In this document: positions 1 to 12,400 of the stretch, one piece after another | Layout: each line of letters opens with the position of its first letter | Position numbering within the stretch: the first letter of the stretch is position 1 | Assembly (NCBI GenBank): GCA_034638255.1 | Contig: JAWPGT010000007.1 | Span: forward strand, 682,001 to 746,000 | Length of the DNA: 64,000 nt | Origin: Coprinus comatus | Taxonomy: Eukaryota > Basidiomycota > Agaricomycetes > Agaricales > Agaricaceae | Reading direction: 5' to 3' | The notes under the pieces: model-generated | What the model was told of the DNA's origin: nothing | The model's input: only the letters and a program-made list of their open reading frames with translations | Databases searched by the model: none | Position numbers and translations under genes: made by a program

Positions 1-1296
1 TACAATGCCCTTATATTAATCCTACTCTCTAGTGTTGAGCAGAGATAGCGAAACATTCGGCTTTGATGTAAGTTTTGTGGATTTTAATCCCTTGTTATAT
101 CCTGTACTCATTCTATTCTAGGTTTACGATGTCCCAGACGCAATTAACCCATCAGGCCCTGGTGACGGTTCCGTGTTCTTGAATGACCCTCGTACAAGAA
201 AAGCATTACATGCTCCTAGTGATAAAGACTGGATATTTAATTTCGATTCTGTCTTTGACGGCAACCCAGAAAGTGAGCTATTGCATTATAATCTAGATGA
301 ATACATGGTCTAAAATATACTCTCCTAGCCTTCGATCCTAGTAAGTAACAGTTCATTGTAGCGGAATTCTGGAGATCGCGTTCTAAACCAGTTTTGTGTC
401 TACTTTCGTTTAGGTCCTGAGTGAGTACAGCCTCATTATCCCACAACGTATTCCAATCATTTACGCATATATCCCAGACCCATGGTTTTCCTCTCCGAAT
501 TGGCAGCTAATGCTACTGCCCATAATATCGGCGTCGTTCTTTATTCAGGAAACAACGATGCACTGATTGCTCATCGTGGTACAGAAGGTATAGTTTAACT
601 TCTTTATATCAACAATGTTCTTGCATCTAACCAATTCTTGATAGTCACCATTCAGGTAATAATCCACTCATAATATCAAATGAAACAATCTCATGATCGT
701 CGGATTTTAGAATACCACATTTGGTGGTATACAAGGTTTCACACGTAAACCTTCAACGCCATTCTACGACGATAATGGTGTATTCGCTGGTATCATTCAT
801 CAAGAACGTAATTGGACCTACGCTTTATTCCATGATGCAGGACACACAATACCATTGTCAGTTCCTGCAGCGGTACGTCTCCTTTTACACCAAATCCCCC
901 CATCTCTTTTACTCACTATACAACCATAATAAAAAATAATAGGCATACGCATTCTTCAGAGAGTTCATCATAGGTTCAAACACAACAGGTCTAGTAACAA
1001 CTACTCCAAACGGAGGAATAACAGTTATAGGAGGTGAAGATCCTATTTTGGCAGAAGATATTATGCCAGGAGAAGATGAAATCTTTTATGGTAGTGTTCC
1101 AGGTGAATCAACATATATAGCACCATCAGCAACTAGGGAAGCTTGGAGGTCATTTATTAGAACTGAAACGGCTCGACCAACTAGTGGTACTGTTTCTCGT
1201 CAATCCTCATCTGCAGTTGGTAGATGGAAAGTGGATATGGATATGTTTTTGGTTGTGATTTCGAGTGTTGGGATTATGTTGTTGGTAAATTTGTAA
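1..1296 (+). CDS. serine carboxypeptidase (S10 family), 3' part only
   Basis: C-terminal part of a secreted or vacuolar serine carboxypeptidase, which removes C-terminal residues from peptides. The catalytic Asp lies in YSGNNDALI (about 559-585) and the catalytic His in HDAGHTIP (about 832-855), both in the usual order; the nucleophilic Ser lies upstream of the window. The first visible exon begins at about 33. The reading frame is only kept if three tiny exons are used: 12 nt at 329-340, 7 nt at 414-420 and 11 nt at 645-655. Joined, they give the family-like stretch ETFDPSPEPMVFLSEL and then EVTIQNTTFGG. After the catalytic His comes a Ser/Thr-rich segment and a hydrophobic C-terminus (MFLVVISSVGIMLLVNL), which suggests a GPI anchor or a tail membrane segment. 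Family assignment is firm; the exact substrate is not known. Confidence 0.88.
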
Positions 1297-1650
1297 TGAC
1301 TGTTATTGAAATTTAAACTTGATTTCGACATTTTACAATTGAAGTTGAAATATATTATGATTGAAAGTACACGAAGGAGCCATATCATTACTAAAAATGC
1401 CAAGGAAAACGCTCACTGGAGAAATCTTGAATGAAAACGTTGATAAGAAAATGCAAACACAACTCGGAAGATACGAAATGACTGGAAAATGTGAAACGAT
1501 GGAGCAGTACTAAAAACAAATACCCCAACAAATCGGAACGGTACTTTTATACTCACAAAGGATGGAAAATTCAAAAACAAAAAGCACTAAATCTTGAACT
1601 GGTTGAGGAAACGGTGTATAGGAGAACAAAAATATTTGCAAAAGCATTTA
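1297..1650. other. intergenic, no gene seen
   Basis: AT-rich spacer between the carboxypeptidase stop and the 3' end of the tRNA gene. No coding-like stretch, repeat or RNA fold was recognised in it. Confidence 0.6.
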
Positions 1651-1735
1651 GGGCCTGACCGGGAATTGAACCCGGGACCTCCTCGAATTTGGACTTCAGC
1701 CCTAACAAGGAATCATACTACTAGACCATCAGGCC
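1651..1735 (-). tRNA. tRNA-Pro(AGG) with a 13-nt intron
   Basis: Read on the minus strand, the acceptor stem GGCCTGA pairs with TCAGGCC, the T-arm is CCGGG-TTCAATT-CCCGG, and the anticodon stem is CCTTG/CGAGG (one G-U pair). The anticodon loop begins TTAGGG, giving anticodon AGG (proline). Between G37 and the last loop base sits CTGAAGTCCAAAT, a 13-nt intron at the canonical position (one base 3' of the anticodon). Removing it leaves a normal 72-nt tRNA. The B box (GGTTCAATTCC) is intact, so it should be transcribed by RNA polymerase III. CCA is not encoded, as expected in eukaryotes. Confidence 0.93.
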
Positions 1736-1860
1736 GGTGTAAACAATAAAATATTTGACTAATATAAGAGCATTTTTTACAAGTAATCTGACCGTGTCAT
1801 TACGCGTCGTCCCTCTGTGTGCATCAACGTCTCCTTGTCTTATTACCAACATTTTCTATC

Positions 1861-3474
1861 ATGGACACCCATGCTTCAACATCAAACCTGGCCATGGACG
1901 AGCGTAGAAAAAATGCCCTCAAATCCTATAGAGAGGTAAACTACCACTTATACATCTGGAAATCTAAGCACATAACTGATGTCATCGAGTTCGTTAGAAA
2001 ATGCGACAACATGAGTCGAGTAGCGAGAATCTGAAGAACCGTATGTTACTATTTTAATGGAATTTAACTATAGTTGACAATTTACTGCTAGTCCGTTTCT
2101 CTTTGAAGACTCTTGAGAAGTCATATGAGAAGACAGAAGATGATATCAAAGCCGTACAGTCTGTTGGTCAGATTATTGGAGAAGTCATGAAACAACTAGA
2201 TGATGAACGATGTATGTATTCTATTCTTTTCACTTAGTCCACCTTTGAAGTTTATGAATATATAACCTTATCGTGGCGCAATTCTAGTCATTGTGAAAGC
2301 TTCATCTGGACCTCGATATGTCGTCTCATACCGACCTGCACTACCAGTTTCGAAACTTAAAGCTGGTACTCGTGTGTCATTAGATATGACGACATTGACT
2401 ATCATGCGAATTCTACCTCGTGAAGTTGATCCTTTGGTTTATAAGATGAGTATGGAAGATCCTGGAGGTGCTTCGTTTGCTGGAATTGGTGGTCTCGGTG
2501 AACAAGTTCGTGAACTAAGAGAAGTACGTCTGACCAGTGTTTTCTATTATCCCATATGTTTCCAACCTTTAAATACCTACAGATCATCGAACTCCCTCTC
2601 CTCAATCCCGAACTATTCCAACGAGTAGGCATTAAACCCCCTAAAGGTGTTCTTCTCTACGGCCCCCCAGGAACAGGCAAAACCCTCCTTGCAAGAGCAG
2701 TAGCAGCCACTCTTAATACCAACTTCCTTAAAGTCGTCTCCTCAGCCATTGTCGACAAGTATATCGGTGAAAGTGCTCGTGTAGTACGAGAAATGTTCGG
2801 ATATGCACGAGACCATGAACCTTGTGTTATCTTCATGGATGAAATTGATGCTATTGGTGGTCGTAGGTTTTCAGAGGGTACAAGTGCTGATCGTGAAATT
2901 CAACGCACACTAATGGAAGTGAGTCCAGAAATAAAGACTATATGTATCATCAAAATCAATAACCTTAATCTAATTATTAGCTACTTAACCAAATGGACGG
3001 TTTCGATTCCTTGGGCCGTACGAAACTTATCATGGCTACAAATCGACCTGATACCCTCGACCCTGCTCTTCTTCGACCTGGTCGTCTAGATCGTAAGATC
3101 GAAGTACCTCTACCAAATGAACAAGCTCGTTTGGAGATTCTCAAAATTCATGCTAAGCCTGTTAACAAGGCCGCTGAAATTGATTATGAAGCTATTGTCA
3201 AACTTTCTGATAGTTTCAATGGAGCCGATCTTCGTAATGTCGTTACAGAAGCTGGAATGTTTGCCATCCGAGATGACAGGTAAATGAGTTTGCGTTGTTC
3301 CTGGAGGCGGAACACTGACAATTGCTGTAGAGAATTCATCAACCAAGAAGATCTCACAAAAGCTGCTAGAAAGGTTGGAGAAGCGAAGAAACATGAAAGT
3401 ACGTTGCATGATTCTGCTATTAGTCGACATGAGACTCAAGCTACCTCACAGCTAAGATGGAGTATGCTATGTAG
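1861..3474 (+). CDS. RPT4: 26S proteasome regulatory ATPase subunit Rpt4 (S10b / PSMC6)
   Basis: One of six AAA+ ATPases in the base of the 19S proteasome cap, which unfold ubiquitinated substrates. Walker A is GPPGTGKT (about 2665), Walker B is [11 protein letters not shown] (about 2831), and the arginine-finger/second-region motif is RPGRLDRK. The N-terminal part shows the coiled-coil plus OB region ([20 protein letters not shown]). The last intron (donor at about 3400, acceptor ending at 3451) joins KKHE to TKMEYAM and ends at TAG 3472-3474. The first exons are short: YRE at the end of exon 1 is followed by an exon starting [14 protein letters not shown], then one starting [13 protein letters not shown] 1861 is the first in-frame start; ATG 1894 is an alternative. 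Length and sequence match Rpt4 closely. It has no C-terminal HbYX motif, which is normal for Rpt4. Confidence 0.96.
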
Positions 3475-3683
3475 AGCCTACATTGTATTTTTACTGTATA
3501 ATGCATTACGATTTTTTGATGTCTTATTTCTCGATTTCCACTTCGACCTTCATTACGAAAAAAAGGTATCGTTCTATTACACCTGCAACCATTATACTCT
3601 ACACAATACATAAAAAGGGGTTCGAAAGTAAAACGTCAAAAATAGAGATATCCCATTGTTTATTGTCAGAAAAAACTAGAGAC

Positions 3684-6600
3684 TCAGAAACGGAACAAGC
3701 CCTTCTTTTTCTTCTTCTCCTTCTCCTTCGGATGGTCAGAAATAATGCTGGAGAAGGAGTGTGTAGGAGAAGGTTGAATGACTTTACTTCCTTTAGGAAC
3801 AGAAAGTTTAGAGGAAGCTTGCTGTTGCCGTGGTTGAGGTGGAGGAGCGTCCTTTACGTAGTACTTTTCGTCAAAGTACTCTTGATATGATCTTTGACCC
3901 TCCCTGACATCTCTCAACCCATTAGGTGTAGCTCTGGATCCTACCCCACCTAAATCCAATACTTTCAGATCATCAACAAACTCTTTCGGAGTGATTGTAT
4001 GTGTTGAACCTATATCAATCACGAGTCAGGCTGAGATTTTGTGTATGTGACATAACAACAACTAACCAATAATAATATCTTTCTTGAGTGCCTCTGACAG
4101 TTTATAGGCTTCCCGAACTTCGGAATATGTCATACCGCCAGCGATAAAGACAATTAAACGTTGTCGATCATCACGAACAGTACCACCGGGTCTAGGTGCT
4201 CTATGCCATGAAGGTTTCTGGCTTCGTAGAGAAGTTGCTGGTGGAGAACGAAGACTAGCAGGTGCCGCGGCAGCTGCCTTTAATGGGGTATCTTTAACGT
4301 AAGGGAATAGATATTCATCAAGTTTGTTTGCAACATTGTCCTGAAAAATGTTGGAAATGGAACTAGTGCCAATTGTGATACTCTTACCTCAATAACGGTT
4401 TTAAGTGATGGCTTGAATCGAGATAAGTCGTATTCATCATCTTGAGAAGGTTTTTGTTTAATTTTCTTTTTAGTATCTTTGTCATTAGGACCCTAACCGA
4501 GATGACTTCAATGTAAACCTGAAGGATTTGCAGGATTAGCGAAACAAAAACTTACCCTGGAAATTCGAACCCCCATGAGAAGAAGTGCATTTACGGCATC
4601 TTGTTCAGCTAAAGTCAATTTCGCATGTTGATATAATCGACGACGATCCTCGTCTGGTACACCATCCCGATATTGAATGTAAAGCGCAATTATTCGCACT
4701 TTATTCAAATTTCTGTAAAACGCCATTCTGTTAGTTTTTAAAATAAACGAAATGAAAAAGGCGTACATGACGTCCCGGCTATCTAGTAGAGGCACCATTT
4801 CCTCTACTAAACCCTTCGGTGTTTTGCCTTCTGCTGTTAAGTTCGTGGCACAACACTATAGCATAACCATTACATCAACATCATCCAATATTTCATGCCT
4901 TACTTACCTGTTCCACATTGGCGACCTGAGGTAGTTTACCATTTTCAAAAATAGACATGCATTCCTGTGCAATTGTCGTATGCACAGAGAACTATATAGG
5001 CGTAATTGTATAAGCCAACGATGATGGTTTTTGCGAACATAATAAACGTACTCGTTCACGCTGTTCCTGATACTGTGGCAAACTAGCAAGCATGTCTTTA
5101 AGGTCATTGAGCGTAGCAGCTCCTTCACTAAAATTTCAAGTTCTTTAAGTTCAAGGAAATTGCGATGCCCTTGAATGAAATGGACCACACCCTTTGAAAA
5201 CAGCATGCTCCTCTGTGAAAGCCTTAAAGTCACCCATAATCTTATCGATTGCTTCTCGCATATGCATATGACGAATTTGTATCCATAGACTGTCTTGATC
5301 GGACAGAGTTGTTGTCTTGTCTTCGTATGCTCCTACAGACGATTGGAATTTGTATCTGATGATGTTCAGAGACTAGTTAGTCCCATATAATTCAAATTCA
5401 AGACATAAAACACTTCTCAAGAGACTTACGTGAATTTGTTCCCGTTCTCGATTGGCAACAGATCATTAGCCATAGCTTGATACGTGAACTCATGAATAAA
5501 CGGGGCCATCATATCCATCGAACGATCTGTAATTAACAATGTCGCACGCTCTCTCCCCGCGTCACCTTTCTTGTACACCAGAAAATGGGTTCACTTCAGT
5601 GACCTTTGCACAATAACTTTGAAGATAAAAAGAGAGATAGACATACCCCAAATTCTGGATTGTTCTTCTTATACTCGTCAAGATTGCTCTGGACCATAAA
5701 TGCCAACACCTTAGTTACAAATTCTGTATCAGCAGCTTCATATGCTCGAGCTTCGGATCCTCTAGCAAGATTTGTTCGCCACCTAGCACTTTGTTCAGGT
5801 GGTGGAGGTGCTCTATTCGCTTCATGCGGTTTCAGTGGTCCCAGAGGCAGATGGTTTTGTGGCATATAGTAGCGGATGTATGGGTACTCATTAAGTGTGA
5901 TGCAGATGTTCGTGATCTTTAGAAAAGTGGGTGGGTGGGATTATTTAGAAAACTTTAATCCTATGACATGCATGGTATATGAAACATACCATCTTACTAG
6001 TGAAACGCATATCTTCAAGTAAGCGGTCTTTCGCAGCTTTGAATGTCGCATCTGAGCGTGGTGGACTGTAAATACTATAAAAGAAACTAGGCTCATTTAC
6101 TGTGAATGACTGTGCCTCAACAGCTAATGATCTCATCAATAACAAGCTTTCCCCGAAAACATCGTGAACTCACCCCAGAAATTGATAAACAATTCTTTCA
6201 ATGCTTGTAAATAAGGTTCCGCCGGAGATTTAGTCAGACGGTCAAACAAAGGTTCGGCAAGACCTTAGAGAATAGAGGTGGAAGCAAAATACATCATCAG
6301 TTTAAAATGCAAACAGGGGTGGGCTTTAAGCATAGCCCCCAAACATACCTTCAATAAAGAATAGATGTGCTTTAGCATACTGTTGCTTCTCTGAGAAATC
6401 TCGAATAACACGATCCACGTTCTGACTCGTTGGCATTAACAAATACATGGCTTCAAATTCTGGTTGAGGTTCACGGTTACTTGTGATAGATTCGATCACT
6501 ACGTCAAGTCCATAGTTCATGGGGGTATAAGCATAATTGACTTTCAAGTGCCATAGAACAGAATATTACACACGGGTCACATTCTCTTGCAGAATATCAA

Positions 6601-6787
6601 ACTGCTTTAAGACAGATCCAATCAATTTCTGAGCGAATTCATCGACGACGACGATCTTCCAACGTCCAGGCGGTTGAACTGATCGGATTGCTTCCAAGAA
6701 CTCTACAAGACTAGCGTCGAGAATTGTACGGGGACGCAAAGTACACAGGAACTCACTGTTTCTGACAATGTCGACGAGTGAAGGCAT
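3684..6787 (-). CDS. SEC1: Sec1/Munc18-family protein Sec1 (exocytosis)
   Basis: SM protein that binds syntaxin/SNARE complexes at the plasma membrane and promotes vesicle fusion. The N-terminus [14 protein letters not shown] and the domain-1 block [19 protein letters not shown] are typical, followed by [32 protein letters not shown] and, in the C-terminal half, a segment read as [19 protein letters not shown]. The ATG is at 6785-6787 and the stop at 3684. It is interrupted by many short introns. The C-terminus carries a Pro/Gln/Ser linker and a strongly basic tail ([14 protein letters not shown]), longer and more charged than in short SM proteins; it may help membrane contact (inference). 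It is convergent with RPT4. The alternative, another SM protein such as Vps45 or Sly1, fits less well. Confidence 0.9.
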
Positions 6788-7141
6788 GAGGATTGGCTGA
6801 GTGCCAGCGAAGAAATGGTAGGAGATAACATTACATAGGTGATCCTACTGGTAACCTAGCCGGGCTCGGCTATCTCCGCTGCTTCTGGGTAGACGGAGTG
6901 TTCTCTCAGCCATTAATACAGCCTTGAAATCAATCCATTTACGTTCTTACAATTAACAACAACACGCCCTTTACAACATCATTCTAGAAAGGCGTAATGT
7001 ATCCGTAGAAATGAGTCAAATTCCAATATCCAAATAATCGATATTAGAGTAACACTAATGATGTCCGTCCTTAGTTGAAAAAAAAAGTCGAAAGAGACGC
7101 TATATAGTAATGGTATCTGAACCCAAAGAGCTCAAAACAGA
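6788..7141. other. intergenic, SEC1 upstream region
   Basis: Spacer between the SEC1 start and the stop of the downstream-lying chitin deacetylase, both on the minus strand. It must hold the SEC1 promoter and the deacetylase 3' end. No gene or clear element was recognised. Confidence 0.5.
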
Positions 7142-9042
7142 TTAAAGCAGGAGACTGCTTAGTGCGACACCTATCAGTCCTGCAAGTAGAGAAACTCGTG
7201 TGCCAACAGCGCCATTGCCGTTAGTAGCTCCAGCACCCTTGGTTGTATCTAGTTTTCCATCACCATCAATATCGAACTGTGTCCTGTTCGCGTATGGGAA
7301 AGTGGCATTTTGGGTAGTCTCAAGGTAAAGATTGGCGGTGGGGTATTTAACACATTCACCAATGGGTTTAAGCTAAAAATAAAGTTAATATCAAACTCTT
7401 CAAAAGATCACTTGAGAAACCTACAGTGAAAGGCGGGTTATGTGTAAGAGCAGCATCGAGCGTGAAGCCAACGGCAAGATCAACAGTGATTTCATGAACG
7501 TCATGTTGTAAAACGATGAAACTAATCATTGAGTCAGCACACGTCATTCTCTACAACACCACAGATATTATACACACCCAGTGTCAATTTGACTGGCATT
7601 GGCTAAGATCTTAGAGAAAGTGTCAAATGATTCAATTCCAGTAACCTGACCAGCAGCAACACGCCAATCTAAGTTGCCATTAGCTACATGACACAACTAG
7701 AAGAAATCAGCTAGAACTCAAGCACTCACCATTGGTATCAAAGACTCCACCGGAAGCAGTGCGAGTCCACATAATAGGAACCATTCCCATAGCCATTGCG
7801 ATCGCGCGGACACGATCATCTAATATATTGCGAATCAGAATGTGATCAGAAAATTGATGCACTATTACACACCAATGTCACCGAAAGGAGGACGCATAGT
7901 AGTGGGAGTAATACCGAGTACCTTGCGGATGGCCCTACGGGTCCAGCCCAACTCAGCAACAACTTGGGCAGTAGTGAGAGATGTTAAAGGCTTGAGAAGA
8001 AAATTCAGGTCGTGTCGTCAGGTACTTAAAATAAGAACTCACCCTGTGTGACCAGGTGTGAACACTAATTTCATGGCCAGCCATGTACTCTTCAATAAGA
8101 ACCGCAGGACGTTCGATAATGCGAGAGCCAACAACGAAGAAAGTGGCATGAATATCTTTGGTGTTGAGATAGTCCAAAACATTCCTGTCTCACGGTCAGT
8201 CTCAGGGGCAAAATAATTTTAGAACATGATAGCATACTTGGCTATAAAAATACGAGATCAGAAAAAATTGGGAGACATTAAGATAATTTGAGACTCACTA
8301 TAAGGTCCCGGGCCATCATCGAAACTAACACCCCAAGTGAACTTGTCAGGGCAAGCAACAATATCTACAGGGGTTAGCAATGTAAGCTTATGTTATCAGG
8401 TACAAAAATCCCAAGGCTTCCGCACCGGTAGATCGAGTATGTCCACCGCAAGTCCACCAACCACGCTGGGCAGCCTGAGCAGCTGCCTCAACATCTCCAG
8501 CACAAGAACCATCAGTAGTAGGAGGAATATTGGGAATATAAACTCCATCCAACTCCTTCATCCATTCCTGGACTTCTGGAGAGTCTAGAACACGGATACC
8601 GTGTCAGTCTTACGTGGGAGGATAACCTGGTTGTTAACGTACTAGGATCTGCAACGTATCCTGAGGCGGCCACTCGTTCAACTTGAAAACGACTATAGAC
8701 ATAGATTACATGAGTACCAAGGATAGCGTAGCGTGTAGAAGACAACTCACAAGGAGATGGCAATGCAGGAGCTGAAGGGACTGGTCCATTGTCACCAGCA
8801 GAAAAAGTGCCTGCGATAGTCGGAGTAGGTTTGCTGGGCATACCAAAAGTGAGACTGGCCAAGGGGGGTATATTCGAGTTTGTCGCAGCGGGGACATTGC
8901 TGACGGAGGTGACAGTAGTTACAGTTACGCCTGGGGTATTCTGACGCTTGACCTGGTTAAAGTGCCTTTTGTGATTGTGGTTAGACGCAGAAGCAGCCGA
9001 GAGCTGCGCTGCGGCGAGGAGAGCGACTATTTGGAGCTTCAT
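7142..9042 (-). CDS. chitin deacetylase, NodB/CE4 family, GPI-type
   Basis: Metal-dependent polysaccharide deacetylase that converts cell-wall chitin to chitosan. Start MKLQIVALLAAAQLSAASAS is a secretion signal, followed by a Ser/Thr/Pro/Val-rich linker. The NodB core shows CPDKFTWGVSFDDGPGPYS (motif 1, the metal and catalytic Asp pair), HATFFVVG and HEISVHTWSHR (motif 2, metal-binding His residues). The C-terminus is GAGATNGNGAVGTRVSL followed by a short hydrophobic end, as in GPI-anchored fungal chitin deacetylases. The ATG is at 9040-9042 and TAA at 7142-7144. It contains about ten short introns. The enzyme probably acts at the cell surface during wall remodelling. Polysaccharide deacetylase family is certain; chitin as substrate rests on resemblance to basidiomycete Cda proteins. 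Confidence 0.9.
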
Positions 9043-9409
9043 AGATATAATATAATAAGTCGTGAGGGGGAAAAGAGAGTGAGAGCCCAACGGCGCGGGA
9101 TGGAGTGTCTGCGAGAGGAATAAAGAGAAGGCGACAAAGAGCTTTTCAGCCAAATATCGCTAGCCCAAAATTCTCACGTGTTCAAATCCAGGGTCATCTA
9201 CTCTCACAAATGATCCCCTCTTGAGACCGTCTCAGGTTATCATGTGTTTCATCATCAGAATGATATAGAAACAGAATACAGAGAAATTATACGCTACCAT
9301 CACTACAGAACAGGAGGTCGAGATAACACGAGGAAACGCAGATAAAAATACGATCGAAGTGAATATAGTAGACATGTAATACAGACGAATAGTACAAAAC
9401 AATGTATCA
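9043..9409. other. intergenic, chitin deacetylase promoter region
   Basis: Spacer upstream of the chitin deacetylase start and downstream of the ROM2-type stop (both minus strand). The first 90 bases read continuously in frame with the deacetylase but precede its signal peptide, so they are taken as 5' leader. No gene seen. Confidence 0.5.
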
Positions 9410-12400
9410 TCAGCGTATATGGGGAGACGTCCGTGGAGGGCCAAGAGGGTCAAGTTGCCAATGCTGCATACCAGGACCACTGGTCGAGGGTCGCAATGCA
9501 AATACACGGTCATCAGAACATACCAAAATCTCATCCCTTCCTCCCACATGCGGAGACTGTCCCGGTCGAGAGTAGCCCTGATGAGGGGGAGGATACATTC
9601 CAGGCATCGATCCATAGCCTCCATATGGACTTCACACACAACCCAATCAGACAAAAGACGCGTCAAAAGCTATTAACAACTTACTTTCCCTGCATATTTT
9701 GTGCCATACTTTGTGAAACTGGTGGTGTGTCTGCAAAGAGCAACCGTAGATTCGAGCCTGGTATAATCTGGGCCAAACTCCCATCACCCACACGCCGAAT
9801 CTCAATAAAAGAGGGTTCGACAGCAAGGATAAAAGGATCATGGAGAGCTATATCAATCTCGTCCTTTAATCACAACAGAATTATTACCAAAAAAAAAAAA
9901 CACAACGCACCAAACCCAGTTGGCTGCCCTTCCCAAGACACCATAAAGTTCGGTCGCGATCTTCGTCCGCTCTTATTGACATAAAACGCGAATGCTACGT
10001 TGTCCGTTTAATATTCACTGTCTATATTAGCAAGTAGAAACCAAACCTACAATCATAACAAAGCAAAAATTCATTTTGTATCCGATACAATGCCATGGGC
10101 CTTAGCTGAACCTTCGATCGCACAAAGTCCAATGAAGCGTCAGTAGGATCTAACAAGGATTGTGTATCCAAATTGTGCAAATCAACGATTTCGAATCCTC
10201 TTGTACACCCAACACACATCTTAGTTGTGAGATAGTGTATAGAGGACGACTCCACGGGAAGAAAGAATTCCTACAACAGTTGTTTAGATCGAAAACACGC
10301 ATATATTGAGATAGCAATAAAACTGACTCTGAATGGTTTAAGTGTATCATTACCTCCTTGGAGCAACTTTTTGAACGTAGGCTTCTTGTTTCCACGTATA
10401 TCTGTCTCAATCGGTTCCAAAGCCCTGAATGTAGTCGACAGTTGGGTGGACTTCACAATAAAAACAAGCATCTTGCCAAGACAATATCCACTCTTGAAGA
10501 AGGATGTATGCGAAGATATTCGCTTTGCGCGTTTCAACCCAGCCATCGGATCAATGGGATCAAGCGCTTCCAAAGGGAAAGTAATCACCTGTCGTTCTAA
10601 ATGCAATTCAATCAACTATGACGGAATATTGGAGAGAGAGAGAATTCACCAGAAAGAACAATCAGCAACTGGTAGTCCTCGAGTACATCCACCTGTGACA
10701 CTTCCAAAAGAGCTAAAACCTTCGTAGGTTCCCTCCCTTTTTCTCTCAAATCTGAAATGTACACTCCATCATCTGTACCATACACGATCCTCCTGCCACT
10801 ACCTGTGCATGACAACCTGTTAAACCTTAACAACCGAACTGGATACTTCATATCACTCACTGAAAGGTACTGCGCAATTGACCTTATTGGGACCCGTAAA
10901 GAAGCCTTCATTCAGTGGAATCGTTTCAAAAATCATGCTCCTCTCTCGTATCAACTTTTGTTGCTGTAGTATCGCATCCATCCATTTCTTTTGACTCAAA
11001 GCGGAATTCGCCCATAGCACCATGTTGTAATGATGCCTACCTTGAAGGCTAAAGCTAATCCAATATTGACCCTTCAATTCCGGCCGTACATTAACTGCAG
11101 GTACGGTGGTTGAATTACTCCGATACTCGCGGTTAAATGAGGGCTTCTTGACGAGTCCTGTCTGTTTCCGTGAACGCACCGTACCGTTGTTACTGTTGGA
11201 CCCATTCATATCTTCTAATGTTGAGATGGATAATAGTTCCAGTGGTATCGGCTATCCCGAAGTGAGGAACAAGAATATAGAAGCACATAAAGAGATACGC
11301 ACTCGTTTATACACCCTAAGTTCGTGTTGCTTACTCTTGGAAGCTTTCGTGAACAGAATCGCATGGTCAAAGAGATAAACAAAAATCTCTCCATCACGCT
11401 TCTGTAGCCCTCCTTTATACAACATCTCCCTACCCGGCTCATCCAAACGTAGCTCCTATCATATGCACACTATTAAGCTCCTTCGTAAATCTTCCTATTG
11501 GAGTAAAAAAACATACCACCTCATCACCAGGCTTAAAATGCAACTGTTGTTCCAGCTGTGTCAAATTGAACCTATTCTCTGTTTTTCCAGTCTCCATATT
11601 CACATTATGCAACAAGCTCTTGATCATTGTAACGACCTTGGGTATCACTATCTTATCTGCACTATCATCCGGTGTATGCTTAAGCACAGTTTCGAGAAGT
11701 AGGGGGTATCGAGCGAGCCTTGTTGTAGGTTTCGTCAGGAAGGCGTTCAATTCTAGCTTGCGTGACTCGGGTAGCCTTTCTGTGTGCTATATTACCAGAC
11801 ATGATGAGGTTTGCCAAGCAAATTGATAGGACAAGAATCAAACATCCGACATACCTCAACAAACTGCGCAAAAAGTGGGTTCTGGCTCTTCTCCCGTTCA
11901 AACTCGTACTTTCCATACAGTTGATGGGCACCATAGGCTACGAATGGCTGGAAATGCGGAATATACTCCATGAAAACATCCCCTATCCGATCCACCACCG
12001 CGTACGATTTTTGACGCTTGCTTAATGCGTCTCGGAGTTTCCGGTTGACTTCGAGGATGTCCAGGACATTCCAAAACACCTGTGTAACAAAATCCTTTCT
12101 TCTATCAGCTGTTATAACATCTTCTGTCTGTAATCTCAACATCCAGAACTGTAACAAGCACAGTCAGTTCAATGTACAGTTGCTATGGTTTAAAAACTAA
12201 CATCTCGGAGGTACTCCAAGTCCCTGACAAAATCACGTTCCGTGTAGATGACTTCATTAATAGCTTCTTGACGTTTTTTCTCCGTATCGGAAACACTGGC
12301 AACAATTTCTGCTGGAACGGAGTGTATCCAGAGCGTGCCATCCTCCTATGGAAACGATGAAATGCGAATTTTAAGCCTTGAATAGAGAGAACGCACAGGA

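Noticed and set aside
9232..9666. 144-codon open frame overlapping the ROM2 end on the minus strand
   Set aside because: Different frame from the spliced ROM2 end; hydrophobic but without a family pattern.
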